A DNA stretch of 64,000 nt from Streptomyces hyderabadensis (GTDB lineage Bacteria; Actinomycetota; Actinomycetes; Streptomycetales; Streptomycetaceae). The stretch is taken from NCBI RefSeq assembly GCF_020404845.1, contig NZ_JAIOJZ010000014.1, positions 1 to 64,000 of the forward strand, written 5' to 3'. Positions 9,004 to 17,928 of the stretch are shown piece by piece (position 1 is the first letter of the stretch; each line of letters opens with the position of its first letter). The notes beneath the pieces were generated by a model, which worked only from the letters and a program-made list of their open reading frames with translations, was not told the origin of the DNA and searched no databases. Position numbers and translations under genes: made by a program.

Positions 9004-10869
9004 GTGAGACCACGTCGCGCGGTCGTCCGGACCGCATCGGCACTCGTCGCCGCCCTCGCCCTGACCGTCGGCCTCGGCGGCCCCGCCGTCGCGGCGCACG
9101 AGGCGGAGACCGGGGCGCCCGCCACCGGGTCCGGACCCGTCACGCACGAGGAGAACGACCGCGTCCCGGAGGGCTCGGTCTGGACCCAGCACTACTTCCC
9201 CTCCGCCGACCGCTCCGGCACCCGGCTGCACGCCGACGTCCTGCTGCCCGAAGGGCTGAAGCGGAAGGAGAAGGTGCCGGTCATCCTGTCCATCGGCCCC
9301 TACTTCGCCCACGCGGGCCAGACCGGCCCCGAGGGCTGGTCCCGCACCGGCCCCTCCGCCCGCTTCCAGGACTTCATCGAGGGCACCGACCTGTTCGACC
9401 AGGGGTACGCCTTCGTCATGGTGGACCTGCGCGGCTTCGGCGGCTCCACCGGCTGCCTGGACTGGGGCGGCCCGGGCGAACAGGCCGACGTGAAGGCCGC
9501 GATCGACTGGGCCGCGAAGCAGCCGTGGTCCACCGGCGCGGTCGGCATGTACGGCAAGTCGTACGACGCCGTCACCGGCCTCATCGGCAACAACCTGGAC
9601 CAGCGCGCGCTCAAGGCCGTGGTCGCCCAGGAACCCGTGTGGGACATGTACCAGTACATCTACTCCAACGGGGTGCCCCGCCCGAACGTGACCGGTACCG
9701 CCGGCGCGTACAACTCCATCGCCACGATGCCCCCGATGGCGGACGACGATCCGCGCTACCAGGCCGCCGCCCGCTACGAGGAGAGCCACCCGGAGTGCCT
9801 GACCGAGAACTCGGCCGGCTACCGGATATCCGACCAGCGGGACGAGCACTGGACCTCCCGTGACCTGGCGGCGATGGCCAGGGGCAGCGACACTCCGCTC
9901 TTCGTCACCCAGGGCTTCATCGAGAACAACACCAAGCCCGAGGAGATGGAGGAGTACCTCGACAACCACCGGGGGCCCGAGCGCGGCTGGCTCGGCCAGT
10001 GGGACCACGTGCGCGGCGGCGACCGGGTGGAGGACGGCCGCCTGGCCATGGGCCGCGAGGGCTGGTACGACGAGACCCTCGCCTTCTACGACCAGTACCT
10101 GAAGGGCACCAGGCCGACGGTGCGTTACCCGGCCTACGCCGTGGAGGACTCCACCGGTGCCTGGCGGGCCCAGCGCACCTGGCCCGTCACCGAACGGTCG
10201 GTCACCGTTCCGCTCGGCGGCGGCTCCTACGTGGACGACGGCGGTGCCTCCGCCCGCGCCGCCCTGACCGCGTCCGGCGGCCCGGCGCCGAAGGCGCCGC
10301 CGCAGCCGACCGGCAGGTGGGACATGGAGAACGCGCCCGCCACCGAGCAGCCGGCCCCGGCGGGACTGGCCCGGGAACTGGCGAAGCGTCAGCGCGCCGG
10401 TGAGGTCACCTCCAGCTTCTTCGTCTGGTCGAAGCCGCTGCGGAAGGACACGCGTGTCACCGGCACCCCGCGGGTGTCCCTGACGGCCCGGGGCGAGGGC
10501 AACGTGATGCTCAAGCTGTACGACGTCGCCCCGGACGGCACCGCCGTCATGTTCGACGAGCAGGTCTCCCTGGTGAAGTCCGGCCGGATGAGCGTCGACC
10601 TGAAGGCGACCGACTGGACCCTGGCCGCCGGTCATGTCCTGGCCGTGGAGATCGGCTCCATCCAGACCGGCTCCTGGCGCGACACACCGTCCGGACAGAC
10701 CATCGAGGTGCGGGGTGCCAGGCTCAGGCTGGCCCTGGACGACCCGGCCGACGACGTCGCCACCCCTGGCGACCGGTCGCCGTACCTGGACACGTACCTG
10801 CGCCAGTACACGGTGAGCCTGCCGGCGGGTCAGGGCACATTCTCGGTGGTTCCGGGCGGCCGGTCGTGA
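9004..10869 (+). CDS. Secreted X-Pro dipeptidyl-peptidase-type serine peptidase (S15 family)
   Basis: 621 residues with a signal peptide (TASALVAALALTVGLGGPAVAA). The alpha/beta-hydrolase core of peptidase family S15 is visible: VDLRGFGGSTG, then the nucleophile motif GMYGKSYDA with Ser at about residue 186, LGQWDH for the histidine region, and a C-terminal galactose-binding-like X-Pro domain (VTGTPRVSLTARGEGNVMLKLYDVAPDG). It should release X-Pro dipeptides or act as a related acyl hydrolase outside the cell. Start is GTG 9004, placed by AAGGAGGA at 8992-8999. It is a solitary gene, with a small DUF5302 gene 38 bases downstream. Confidence 0.88.
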   Translation: MRPRRAVVRTASALVAALALTVGLGGPAVAAHEAETGAPATGSGPVTHEENDRVPEGSVWTQHYFPSADRSGTRLHADVLLPEGLKRKEKVPVILSIGPYFAHAGQTGPEGWSRTGPSARFQDFIEGTDLFDQGYAFVMVDLRGFGGSTGCLDWGGPGEQADVKAAIDWAAKQPWSTGAVGMYGKSYDAVTGLIGNNLDQRALKAVVAQEPVWDMYQYIYSNGVPRPNVTGTAGAYNSIATMPPMADDDPRYQAAARYEESHPECLTENSAGYRISDQRDEHWTSRDLAAMARGSDTPLFVTQGFIENNTKPEEMEEYLDNHRGPERGWLGQWDHVRGGDRVEDGRLAMGREGWYDETLAFYDQYLKGTRPTVRYPAYAVEDSTGAWRAQRTWPVTERSVTVPLGGGSYVDDGGASARAALTASGGPAPKAPPQPTGRWDMENAPATEQPAPAGLARELAKRQRAGEVTSSFFVWSKPLRKDTRVTGTPRVSLTARGEGNVMLKLYDVAPDGTAVMFDEQVSLVKSGRMSVDLKATDWTLAAGHVLAVEIGSIQTGSWRDTPSGQTIEVRGARLRLALDDPADDVATPGDRSPYLDTYLRQYTVSLPAGQGTFSVVPGGRS

Positions 10870-10907
10870 CAAGCTGTGCTCCTGTTGTCCGAGCCCGGGA
10901 GGTCGCC

Positions 10908-11147
10908 ATGACGGAAGAGTCTTCATCGCAAGCAGGTTCGGAACCGGCGGAGGGCGAGGGCGCGGCAGTGACACCCGACGCCGACGGCCAGTACGACCTG
11001 AAGGACAAGTTCCGCCAGGCGCTGGAGCGCAAGCGGGGCAAACAGGCGGAGGCCGCGGCCCTCGCCGAGCGCGCCGACGTTGCGAAGATCCGGGGTGCCC
11101 ACGGCCCCGCCGCCAGTCAGCGTTCGTTCCGCCGCAAGAGCGGCTGA
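10908..11147 (+). CDS. DUF5302-type small protein
   Basis: 79-residue hydrophilic protein with an acidic N-terminus. YDLKDKFRQALERKRG is followed by the C-terminal signature HGPAASQRSFRRKSG, which I associate with actinobacterial DUF5302 proteins. Function unknown. ATG start with GGGAGG six bases upstream. A hairpin terminator follows. Confidence 0.8.
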   Translation: MTEESSSQAGSEPAEGEGAAVTPDADGQYDLKDKFRQALERKRGKQAEAAALAERADVAKIRGAHGPAASQRSFRRKSG

Positions 11148-11170
11148 CGCCGGGACGAACGGCACACGCA

Positions 11171-11200
11171 GGGCCCGGCCGTGGCAGCACGGTCGGGCCC
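11171..11200. terminator. Bidirectional terminator between DUF5302 gene and cchA
   Basis: GGGCCCGGCCGTG, a 4-base loop, then CACGGTCGGGCCC, followed by TTT. The stem is 13 bases with one mismatch. It lies between two convergent genes and could end both transcripts, marking the left border of the siderophore cluster. Confidence 0.75.
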
Positions 11201-11228
11201 TTTCCGTCGTGACCGGCCGGTCGGGTGG

Positions 11229-12176
11229 TCAGGGACGGGAGGTCAGATAGCCGCCCATGGAGGTGAAGTACTCCGTCGCGGCCAACTCCCGCCCGTCCTC
11301 CGTGCGTACGCGCGTGACGGCGAGCCCGTGATTGCGGCCCCGGCGCGCATCGGCCCCGGCGACGATCACCACACCCTCGCCCTCGCGGTAGAAGATCCGG
11401 CCGGGCGTGCCGCCGTAGCGGCCCTCGGAGACCACCGCGGCGAGGATCTCCAGCCGCCTGCCCCGGTGGAAGGTGAAGGCGCTGGGGTAGGGCTCGGACT
11501 GGGCCCGGACCAGCCGCTCCAGGTCCTCGGCCGGCCAGTTCCAGTCGATGCGGATGTCCTCGGCGGACCGCTTGTGGAAGAAGCTCGCCAGGGACCGGTC
11601 CTGCTTGGTGAACTCCGTCTGCCCGGCCGCGATGAGTTCCAGGGCACCGATGGTGACCGGGGCGATGAGGTCGACGGTCTTGTGGAACAGGTCGGTGGCG
11701 GTGTCCGCCGGACCGACCGGCACCGCCTCCTGCCGGACGATGTCACCGGCGTCCAGCTCGTCGTTCATCAGGTGCGCGGTGACGCCCACCTCGGTCTCGC
11801 CGTTGATCAGCGCCCAGATCAGCGGGGAGAAACCGGCGTACTTCGGCAGCAGCGAGTCGTGCACGTTGAGCGTGCCGTGCCGCGGCAGGCCGAAGATGCG
11901 CGGCGGGATCCAGGTCCGCCAGTTGTTGGCCACGATGATGTCCGGATCGGCGTCCTTGAGGCGCTCGAACAGTTCGTCGTCGTCCGGGCGGTTGCGGATC
12001 AGCACCGGGACGCCGTGCTCCTCGGCGAGGTCGGCGACGGAGTCGCTCCAGATCTTCTCGTAGGCGTGCTCGCTCTTGGGGTGCGTCACCACCAGGACCA
12101 CGTCGTGCTCGGAATCCAGGAGCGCGCGCAGGGTGCGGTGCCCCCAGGTCTGGTAACCGAACATGACGACCCGCAT
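11229..12176 (-). CDS. cchA: Coelichelin biosynthesis formyltransferase CchA
   Basis: 315-residue enzyme of the methionyl-tRNA formyltransferase fold that adds a formyl group from 10-formyl-tetrahydrofolate to N5-hydroxyornithine. The catalytic triad is visible: Asn104 and His106 in NVHDSLLPKYAGFSP, and Asp142 in NDELDAGDIV. The C-terminal third matches the Fmt C-terminal barrel. Too divergent, and in the wrong context, to be the housekeeping Fmt. It is transcribed away from cchB with 174 bases between them, and each gene has its own iron box in that gap. CchB, its functional partner, supplies the hydroxylated substrate. Confidence 0.93.
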   Translation of the reverse strand: MRVVMFGYQTWGHRTLRALLDSEHDVVLVVTHPKSEHAYEKIWSDSVADLAEEHGVPVLIRNRPDDDELFERLKDADPDIIVANNWRTWIPPRIFGLPRHGTLNVHDSLLPKYAGFSPLIWALINGETEVGVTAHLMNDELDAGDIVRQEAVPVGPADTATDLFHKTVDLIAPVTIGALELIAAGQTEFTKQDRSLASFFHKRSAEDIRIDWNWPAEDLERLVRAQSEPYPSAFTFHRGRRLEILAAVVSEGRYGGTPGRIFYREGEGVVIVAGADARRGRNHGLAVTRVRTEDGRELAATEYFTSMGGYLTSRP

Positions 12177-12211
12177 GGGCTTCCTCCTCAGTACAGGGGC
12201 TGACCGGGCAG

Positions 12212-12230
12212 TTAAGCAAGCCTTACCTTA
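12212..12230 (-). promoter_or_regulatory. Iron box upstream of cchA
   Basis: TTAAGCAAGCCTTACCTTA matches the 19-base DtxR/IdeR (DmdR1) palindrome TTAGGTTAGSCTAACCTAA at most half-site positions. It lies 36 bases upstream of the cchA start and is expected to repress when iron is plentiful. Confidence 0.8.
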
Positions 12231-12306
12231 GTGGCCAACGTCTATGCGCGGCAGTCCTGTTGGCTCGAATCCTCACTCGGTGCGCCCTATCGACAGCCGT
12301 ATCTCG

Positions 12307-12325
12307 TTAGCTTAGGCTCACCTAA
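12307..12325 (+). promoter_or_regulatory. Iron box upstream of cchB
   Basis: TTAGCTTAGGCTCACCTAA is a near-consensus iron box 25 bases before the cchB start, so it lies over or near the promoter. Confidence 0.87.
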
Positions 12326-12350
12326 GTTTCCGGCTCACGATGGGAGTGAC

Positions 12351-13706
12351 ATGTCACCGGTTCTGCCTGCTGACTCCACGCTGGTCCACGACCTCATCGG
12401 GATCGGCTTCGGACCGTCCAATGTCGCCATGGCGATCGCGATCCGCGAACACAACGCACGGGCCGACGGGCAGGAGGCTCTCGACGCCCGCTTCTTCGAG
12501 CAGCAACCGCGCTTCGGCTGGCACCGCGGCATGCTGATCGACGACGCGACCATGCAGGTGTCCTTCCTCAAGGACCTGGTGACCCTGCGGAACCCGGCCA
12601 GCGAGTACAGCTTCCTGTGCTACCTGCAGAGCAAGGGGCGGCTGATCGACTTCATCAACCACAAGAACCTCTTCCCGCTGCGGGTCGAGTTCCACGACTA
12701 CTTCGAGTGGGCCGCGGCCAAGGTCGACGACTTGGTCTCCTACGGCCACGAGGTCGTCGGCGTCGCACCCGTCGTGCGGGACGGCGTCGTGGACCACCTG
12801 GAGGTGACGGTCCGCTCGGGCGAGGGGCTGGAGGTCCACCGGGCGCGCAACCTCGTCGTCGGCACCGGACTGCGCCCCGTCGTGCCCGAGGGCGTGGAGC
12901 GCGGCGAGCGTGTCTGGCACAACTCCGAACTGCTCACCAGGGTCGATGCGTTGGAGGGCACCTCGCCCTCCCGGTTCATCGTCGTCGGCGCCGGTCAGAG
13001 CGCCGCCGAGAACGTCGCCTACCTGCACCGCCGGTTCCCCTCGGCCGAGGTCTGCGCGGTCTTCGCGCGCTACGGCTACAGCCCCGCCGACGACAGCGCG
13101 TTCGCCAACCGGATCTTCGACCCGGCGGCGGTCGACGACTACTTCACCGCGCCCGGCAGCGTCAAACGCCGCCTGATGGACTACCACGGCAACACCAACT
13201 ACTCGGTGGTGGACATCGACCTGATCGACGACCTGTACCGGCAGATGTACCGGGAGAAGGTCCTGGGCACCGAGCGGCTGCGCTTCCTCAACGTCTCCCG
13301 GCTCTCCGACGTCAAGGAGACGCCGGACCGAGTGCGCGCCACCGTGACGTCCCTGGTCACCGGCGAGGAAAGCCTCCTGGACGCCGATGTCGTGGTCCTC
13401 GCCACCGGCTACGGCCCGGCCGACCCCGTGGACCTGCTCGGTGAGGTGGCCGACCACTGCCTGCGCGACGACGAGGGCCGGGTGCGCGTTGAGCGCGACT
13501 ACCGCGTCGCCACGGAACCCGGCCTGCGCTGCGGCATCTATCTGCAGGGCGGCACCGAGCACACGCACGGCATCACGTCGTCGCTGCTGTCCAACACCGC
13601 CGTCCGGGTCGGCGAGATCCTCGAATCGCTGCTCGACCGGGGCCTCAAGTCCGCGTCCGACGAGGCCCGTACGGTCGCCGACGGGACCGGCGGCGGCGCG
13701 CGTTAG
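12351..13706 (+). CDS. cchB: L-ornithine N5-monooxygenase CchB
   Basis: 451-residue FAD- and NADPH-dependent monooxygenase that hydroxylates the side-chain nitrogen of L-ornithine, the first committed step of coelichelin synthesis. The FAD motif GIGFGPSN is at residues 17-24. An NADPH-binding VVGAGQSAAENVAYL begins near residue 210, and the C-terminal ATGYG of siderophore hydroxylases lies near residue 350. Length fits the SidA/PvdA family. Start ATG 12351 has GGGAG at 12342-12346. The in-frame extension upstream runs through the iron box and is rejected. The gene heads a run of closely spaced genes through cchD. Confidence 0.95.
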   Translation: MSPVLPADSTLVHDLIGIGFGPSNVAMAIAIREHNARADGQEALDARFFEQQPRFGWHRGMLIDDATMQVSFLKDLVTLRNPASEYSFLCYLQSKGRLIDFINHKNLFPLRVEFHDYFEWAAAKVDDLVSYGHEVVGVAPVVRDGVVDHLEVTVRSGEGLEVHRARNLVVGTGLRPVVPEGVERGERVWHNSELLTRVDALEGTSPSRFIVVGAGQSAAENVAYLHRRFPSAEVCAVFARYGYSPADDSAFANRIFDPAAVDDYFTAPGSVKRRLMDYHGNTNYSVVDIDLIDDLYRQMYREKVLGTERLRFLNVSRLSDVKETPDRVRATVTSLVTGEESLLDADVVVLATGYGPADPVDLLGEVADHCLRDDEGRVRVERDYRVATEPGLRCGIYLQGGTEHTHGITSSLLSNTAVRVGEILESLLDRGLKSASDEARTVADGTGGGAR

Positions 13707-13717
13707 TGTACGACGCC

Positions 13718-14782
13718 ATGACCACGACTGCGGTTGACCGTCCCGCGTCCGATTCCACGGGCCCGGCAGACGCCCGTCGGCGCCGGGTGGCTGGACTGGG
13801 CGTGCTCGCCGTGCTCCTCGTGGTCGCGGCGGCCGCGTCGCTGGCCGTCGGAGCGCGTGCGCTCAGCCCCGCCGAGGTCTGGCACGGGCTGTTCGCGGCG
13901 CCCGAGCCGGACCAGCGGCTCACCGAGATCCGGCTCATCGTGCAGACCGTGCGGGTGCCCCGCACGGTGCTCGCCGTCGTGGCCGGCGTCGCACTGGGCG
14001 TCGGCGGGGCGCTGATCCAGGGGTACACCCGCAATCCGATCGCCGACACGGGGCTGCTGGGGGTGAACTCCGGTGCCTCGTTCGCCGTCGTGTCGGGGAT
14101 CGCCGTCTTCGGGTTCACCAGCCCGTTCCAGTACGTCTGGTTCGGGTTCCTGGGCGCGGCGGTCGCCGGGGTGGTCGTGTTCGGGCTGTCGAGCATCGGC
14201 CGGGGGGCGGGCAACCCCCTGACGCTGCCCCTGGCCGGGCAGGGGGTCACGGTGTTCCTCGCGGCGATGACCACGGCGGTCGCGCTGACGGACAAGGCCT
14301 CGCTGAACGCGCTGCGGTTCTGGAACGCGGGCTCGCTGACCGGGGTCGGCTTCGACGTCATCTGGCCCGTCTCCGCCTTCATCGCCGCCGGGCTGCTGCT
14401 GGCACTGACCACGCTGCCCTCCGTCAACCTGCTCAACCTGGGCGACGACGTCGCACGGGGGCTCGGGGTGAACGTCGCCCGGACCCGCACGGCCGGCATC
14501 GTCGCCATCACCCTGCTGGCCGGCGCGGCGACCGCGGCCTGCGGCCCCATCGCCTTCCTGGGGCTCATGGTGGCCCACGTCGCCCGGTACCTGACCGGCC
14601 CGGACTACCGCTGGCTGGTGCCGTACGCCGGTCTGCTCGGGGCCGTCGTGCTGCTGGTCTGCGACATCGTGGGGCGCCTGGTCGTGCGGCCGGGGGAGCT
14701 GGACGCGGGGGTCGTCGTCTCGCTCCTGGGCGCACCGTTCTTCGCCGTCCTGGTGTGGCGCGGAAAGTTCAAGAACGCGTGA
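13718..14782 (+). CDS. cchC: Ferric-siderophore ABC permease CchC
   Basis: About 354 residues of a FecCD-type inner-membrane permease for ferric coelichelin uptake. Hydrophobic segments recur through the protein (VAGLGVLAVLLVVAAAASLAVGA, TVLAVVAGVALGVGGALIQGYTRNP, TAACGPIAFLGLMVAHVARYL). The conserved segments GALIQGYTRNPIADTGLLGVNSGA and GPIAFLGLMVAH are family hallmarks, the latter being the region that contacts the ATPase. Start ATG 13718 is chosen over GTG 13706, which overlaps the cchB stop. Neither has a strong ribosome binding site, suggesting translational coupling to cchB. It overlaps cchD by a few bases. Confidence 0.92.
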   Translation: MTTTAVDRPASDSTGPADARRRRVAGLGVLAVLLVVAAAASLAVGARALSPAEVWHGLFAAPEPDQRLTEIRLIVQTVRVPRTVLAVVAGVALGVGGALIQGYTRNPIADTGLLGVNSGASFAVVSGIAVFGFTSPFQYVWFGFLGAAVAGVVVFGLSSIGRGAGNPLTLPLAGQGVTVFLAAMTTAVALTDKASLNALRFWNAGSLTGVGFDVIWPVSAFIAAGLLLALTTLPSVNLLNLGDDVARGLGVNVARTRTAGIVAITLLAGAATAACGPIAFLGLMVAHVARYLTGPDYRWLVPYAGLLGAVVLLVCDIVGRLVVRPGELDAGVVVSLLGAPFFAVLVWRGKFKNA

Positions 14783-15885
14783 ACGGGGCGGACATGAAGG
14801 TGAACGGAGCCGACGCGGCAGCGGACGCCGAGGCGGCCGTACGGGCATCGGTGGCGCCCGGGGTGCGGTTCGGCGGCGTGTCGTTCGTGTGGCGGCCCTG
14901 GATCGCGGGGGTCACGCTGCTCCTGGCGGTGGCGGGCTTCCTGGTGTTCTGCCTGTCCATCGCGGTCGGGGACTTCCCCATCGGCCTGCCCAGGGTCGTG
15001 GCCACGGTCCTCGGCGGGGGCGAGCAGGTCGACCAGTTCGTGATCATGGATTTGCGGATGCCGCGGGCCCTCGCCGGCGTCGTCGTGGGGGTCGCGCTCG
15101 GGGTCTCCGGCGCGCTCACCCAGTCGATCGCCCGCAATCCGCTGGCCAGCCCGGACGTCCTCGGCATCACCAGCGGCGCCGGAACGGTCGCGGTGCTCCT
15201 GGTGACGGTGTCCGGCGGCGCCGCGACCGCCGTGGTCGACTCCCTGGGCCTGTCGGCGGCGGCGCTCGCGGGCGGCCTCGGCACCGGACTGCTGGTGTAC
15301 TTCATGGCGTGGCGCCGCGGGATCGACGGCTTCCGGCTCATCCTCATCGGCATCTCGGTGAACGCCGTGATGCAGGCGATCACGACCTGGCTGCTGGTCA
15401 CCGCCGACATCAGGGACGTGGCCCGGGCCCAGGCGTGGCTGGTCGGCTCGCTGGACAACCGCTCGTGGGGCGAGGTGCACGTCGCGCTGTGGTGCACGCT
15501 CGTGCTGCTGGTCGTGGTGGCCTGTGTCGCCTTCCAGTTCAAGCCGCTGCACTTCGGCGACGAGGTCGCCGCCGGACTCGGCGTGCGGTACGGCGCGGTG
15601 CGCGCGGTCCTGCTGCTGTGCGCGGTGCTGCTGGCGGGCGTGGCGGTGAGCGCGGCGGGACCGGTGCCGTTCGTCGCGCTGGTGGCGCCGCAGGTGGCGA
15701 TGCGGCTGGCCCGGTGCCCGACGCCGCCGCTGGTGGCCTCCGGCCTGGTGGGGGCGGTGCTGCTGACCGGCTCGGACCTGGTCGCGCGCACCGCCCTGCC
15801 GGTCTCGCTGCCGGTCGGTGTGGTCACCGCCGCCGTCGGCGGGCCCTTCCTCGTCTACCTGCTGGTGCGGGCGAACCGCAGATAG
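14779..15885 (+). CDS. cchD: Ferric-siderophore ABC permease CchD
   Basis: About 368-residue second FecCD-type permease that pairs with CchC. RMPRALAGVVVGVALGVSGALTQSIARNPLASPDVLGITSGAGTVAVLL and AVSAAGPVPFVALVAPQVAMRL are the corresponding hallmarks, and 8-10 hydrophobic helices are evident. The start is probably GTG 14779, whose bases overlap the TGA of cchC (GTGA), the usual sign of coupled translation. ATG 14794 is an alternative. The ATPase gene cchE follows after 38 bases with its own iron box. Confidence 0.92.
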   Translation: MNGADMKVNGADAAADAEAAVRASVAPGVRFGGVSFVWRPWIAGVTLLLAVAGFLVFCLSIAVGDFPIGLPRVVATVLGGGEQVDQFVIMDLRMPRALAGVVVGVALGVSGALTQSIARNPLASPDVLGITSGAGTVAVLLVTVSGGAATAVVDSLGLSAAALAGGLGTGLLVYFMAWRRGIDGFRLILIGISVNAVMQAITTWLLVTADIRDVARAQAWLVGSLDNRSWGEVHVALWCTLVLLVVVACVAFQFKPLHFGDEVAAGLGVRYGAVRAVLLLCAVLLAGVAVSAAGPVPFVALVAPQVAMRLARCPTPPLVASGLVGAVLLTGSDLVARTALPVSLPVGVVTAAVGGPFLVYLLVRANRR

Positions 15886-15896
15886 CTGGTACAAAG

Positions 15897-15915
15897 TAAG
15901 GTGAGCCTAATCGAG
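15897..15915 (+). promoter_or_regulatory. Iron box upstream of cchE
   Basis: TAAGGTGAGCCTAATCGAG matches the iron-box consensus at about 14 of 19 positions, best in the left and central half. It is within 30 bases of the cchE start, so cchE may have its own iron-controlled promoter besides read-through from cchD. Confidence 0.65.
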
Positions 15916-15923
15916 GGGGCCTT

Positions 15924-16784
<861 letters not shown>

Positions 16785-16803
16785 TGAGGGTAGGCTAACC
16801 TCA
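16785..16803 (+). promoter_or_regulatory. Iron box upstream of cchF
   Basis: TGAGGGTAGGCTAACCTCA is a highly symmetric iron box (TGAGG at one end, CCTCA at the other), 70 bases before the cchF start. It begins one base past the cchE stop codon. Confidence 0.83.
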
Positions 16804-16873
16804 CTCGGGCGCGATAAGGTGTGCTGCCCTCAGACGGGGCGCAGTCACGGCGCGACAGCAAAGGGATCTCCGG

Positions 16874-17926
16874 ATGCTCCTCAGAACGACGCGTATGAAG
16901 CCCTGGCGACGACTCGCGGCGGCCCTGTCCGCCGCCGCGCTCGGCGTGGGACTCCTCGCGGGGTGCGGTTCCGACTCGGACGACTCGGCTGACCAGGCCG
17001 GGGGCGACACCCCGGCCGCCGCCGGTGCCTTCCCGGTCACGGTGGAGCACGCGTTCGGAACGACGAAGGTCGAGAAGGCCCCCGAGCGGGTCGTCACCGT
17101 CGGCTACACCGACGACCAGACCGTCCTGGCCTTCGGCATCAAGCCCGTCGGCATGGTCGACCAGTACCCGAACCCGCCCGGGCAGAGCCCCGACATCAAC
17201 ACCCAGTGGCCCTGGGTGAAGGACAAGTGGGGCGACGCCAAGCCCGAGGTCATCATGAAGAACGGTGACACGGGCCCCAACTACGAGAAGATCGCCGCCC
17301 TGCGCCCCGACCTGATCATCGCGGTGTACTCCGAGATCGATCAGGCCGCCTACGACAAGCTCTCCAAGATCGCGCCCACGGTGGGCCGCACCAAGGGCGA
17401 GAAGGAGCCGTTCAGCGCTCCGTGGCAGGACAACGCGCTGCACATCGCCAAGGCGCTCGGCAAGGCCGAGGAGGGCGAGAAGATGGTCGCCGGCATCCAG
17501 GGCAAGCTGGACGCGGCCAAGCAGGCGCACCCCGAGTTCGCGGACCGGACCGCGGTCGTGCTGTCCTGGTACAAGGACTCGGTGGCCCCCTTCACCTCCA
17601 CCGACGTGCGCGGGCGGCTGGTCACCGGCATCGGCTTCAAGTACCAGACCGAGATCGACAAGGTCGCCGGCGGCGACTTCTACACCACGCTCTCGCCCGA
17701 GCGCGTCGACCTGGTCGACGTGGACCGCGTCTTCGTCATCAACGACAAGGCGGACCAGGACGCGTTGAAGAAGTTCAAGCTGTTCACCAACCTGGACGCC
17801 GTCAAGAACGGCAAGGTGACGTACCTGCTGGACAGCGAGGGCCCCGCGGTCGGCGCGGCCATCTCCCAGGGCACCCTGCTGTCCATGCCGTACGCCGTCG
17901 ACGAGCTGGTCAAGGCGGCCGGGTAG
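16874..17926 (+). CDS. cchF: Ferric-siderophore binding lipoprotein CchF
   Basis: 350-residue periplasmic-binding-protein-type lipoprotein that captures ferric coelichelin. The signal peptide ends in the lipobox LLAG-C with Cys at about residue 31. The mature protein shows the FhuD/FepB-like pattern ERVVTVGYTDDQTVLAFGIKPVG and AALRPDLIIAVYSEID. GGDFYTTLSPERVDLVDVDRVFVIND lies in the second lobe. The basic N-terminus before the hydrophobic stretch is long, so ATG 16895 is an alternative start. Its gene is followed after two bases by the exporter half cchG. Confidence 0.93.
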   Translation: MLLRTTRMKPWRRLAAALSAAALGVGLLAGCGSDSDDSADQAGGDTPAAAGAFPVTVEHAFGTTKVEKAPERVVTVGYTDDQTVLAFGIKPVGMVDQYPNPPGQSPDINTQWPWVKDKWGDAKPEVIMKNGDTGPNYEKIAALRPDLIIAVYSEIDQAAYDKLSKIAPTVGRTKGEKEPFSAPWQDNALHIAKALGKAEEGEKMVAGIQGKLDAAKQAHPEFADRTAVVLSWYKDSVAPFTSTDVRGRLVTGIGFKYQTEIDKVAGGDFYTTLSPERVDLVDVDRVFVINDKADQDALKKFKLFTNLDAVKNGKVTYLLDSEGPAVGAAISQGTLLSMPYAVDELVKAAG

Positions 17927-17928
17927 GT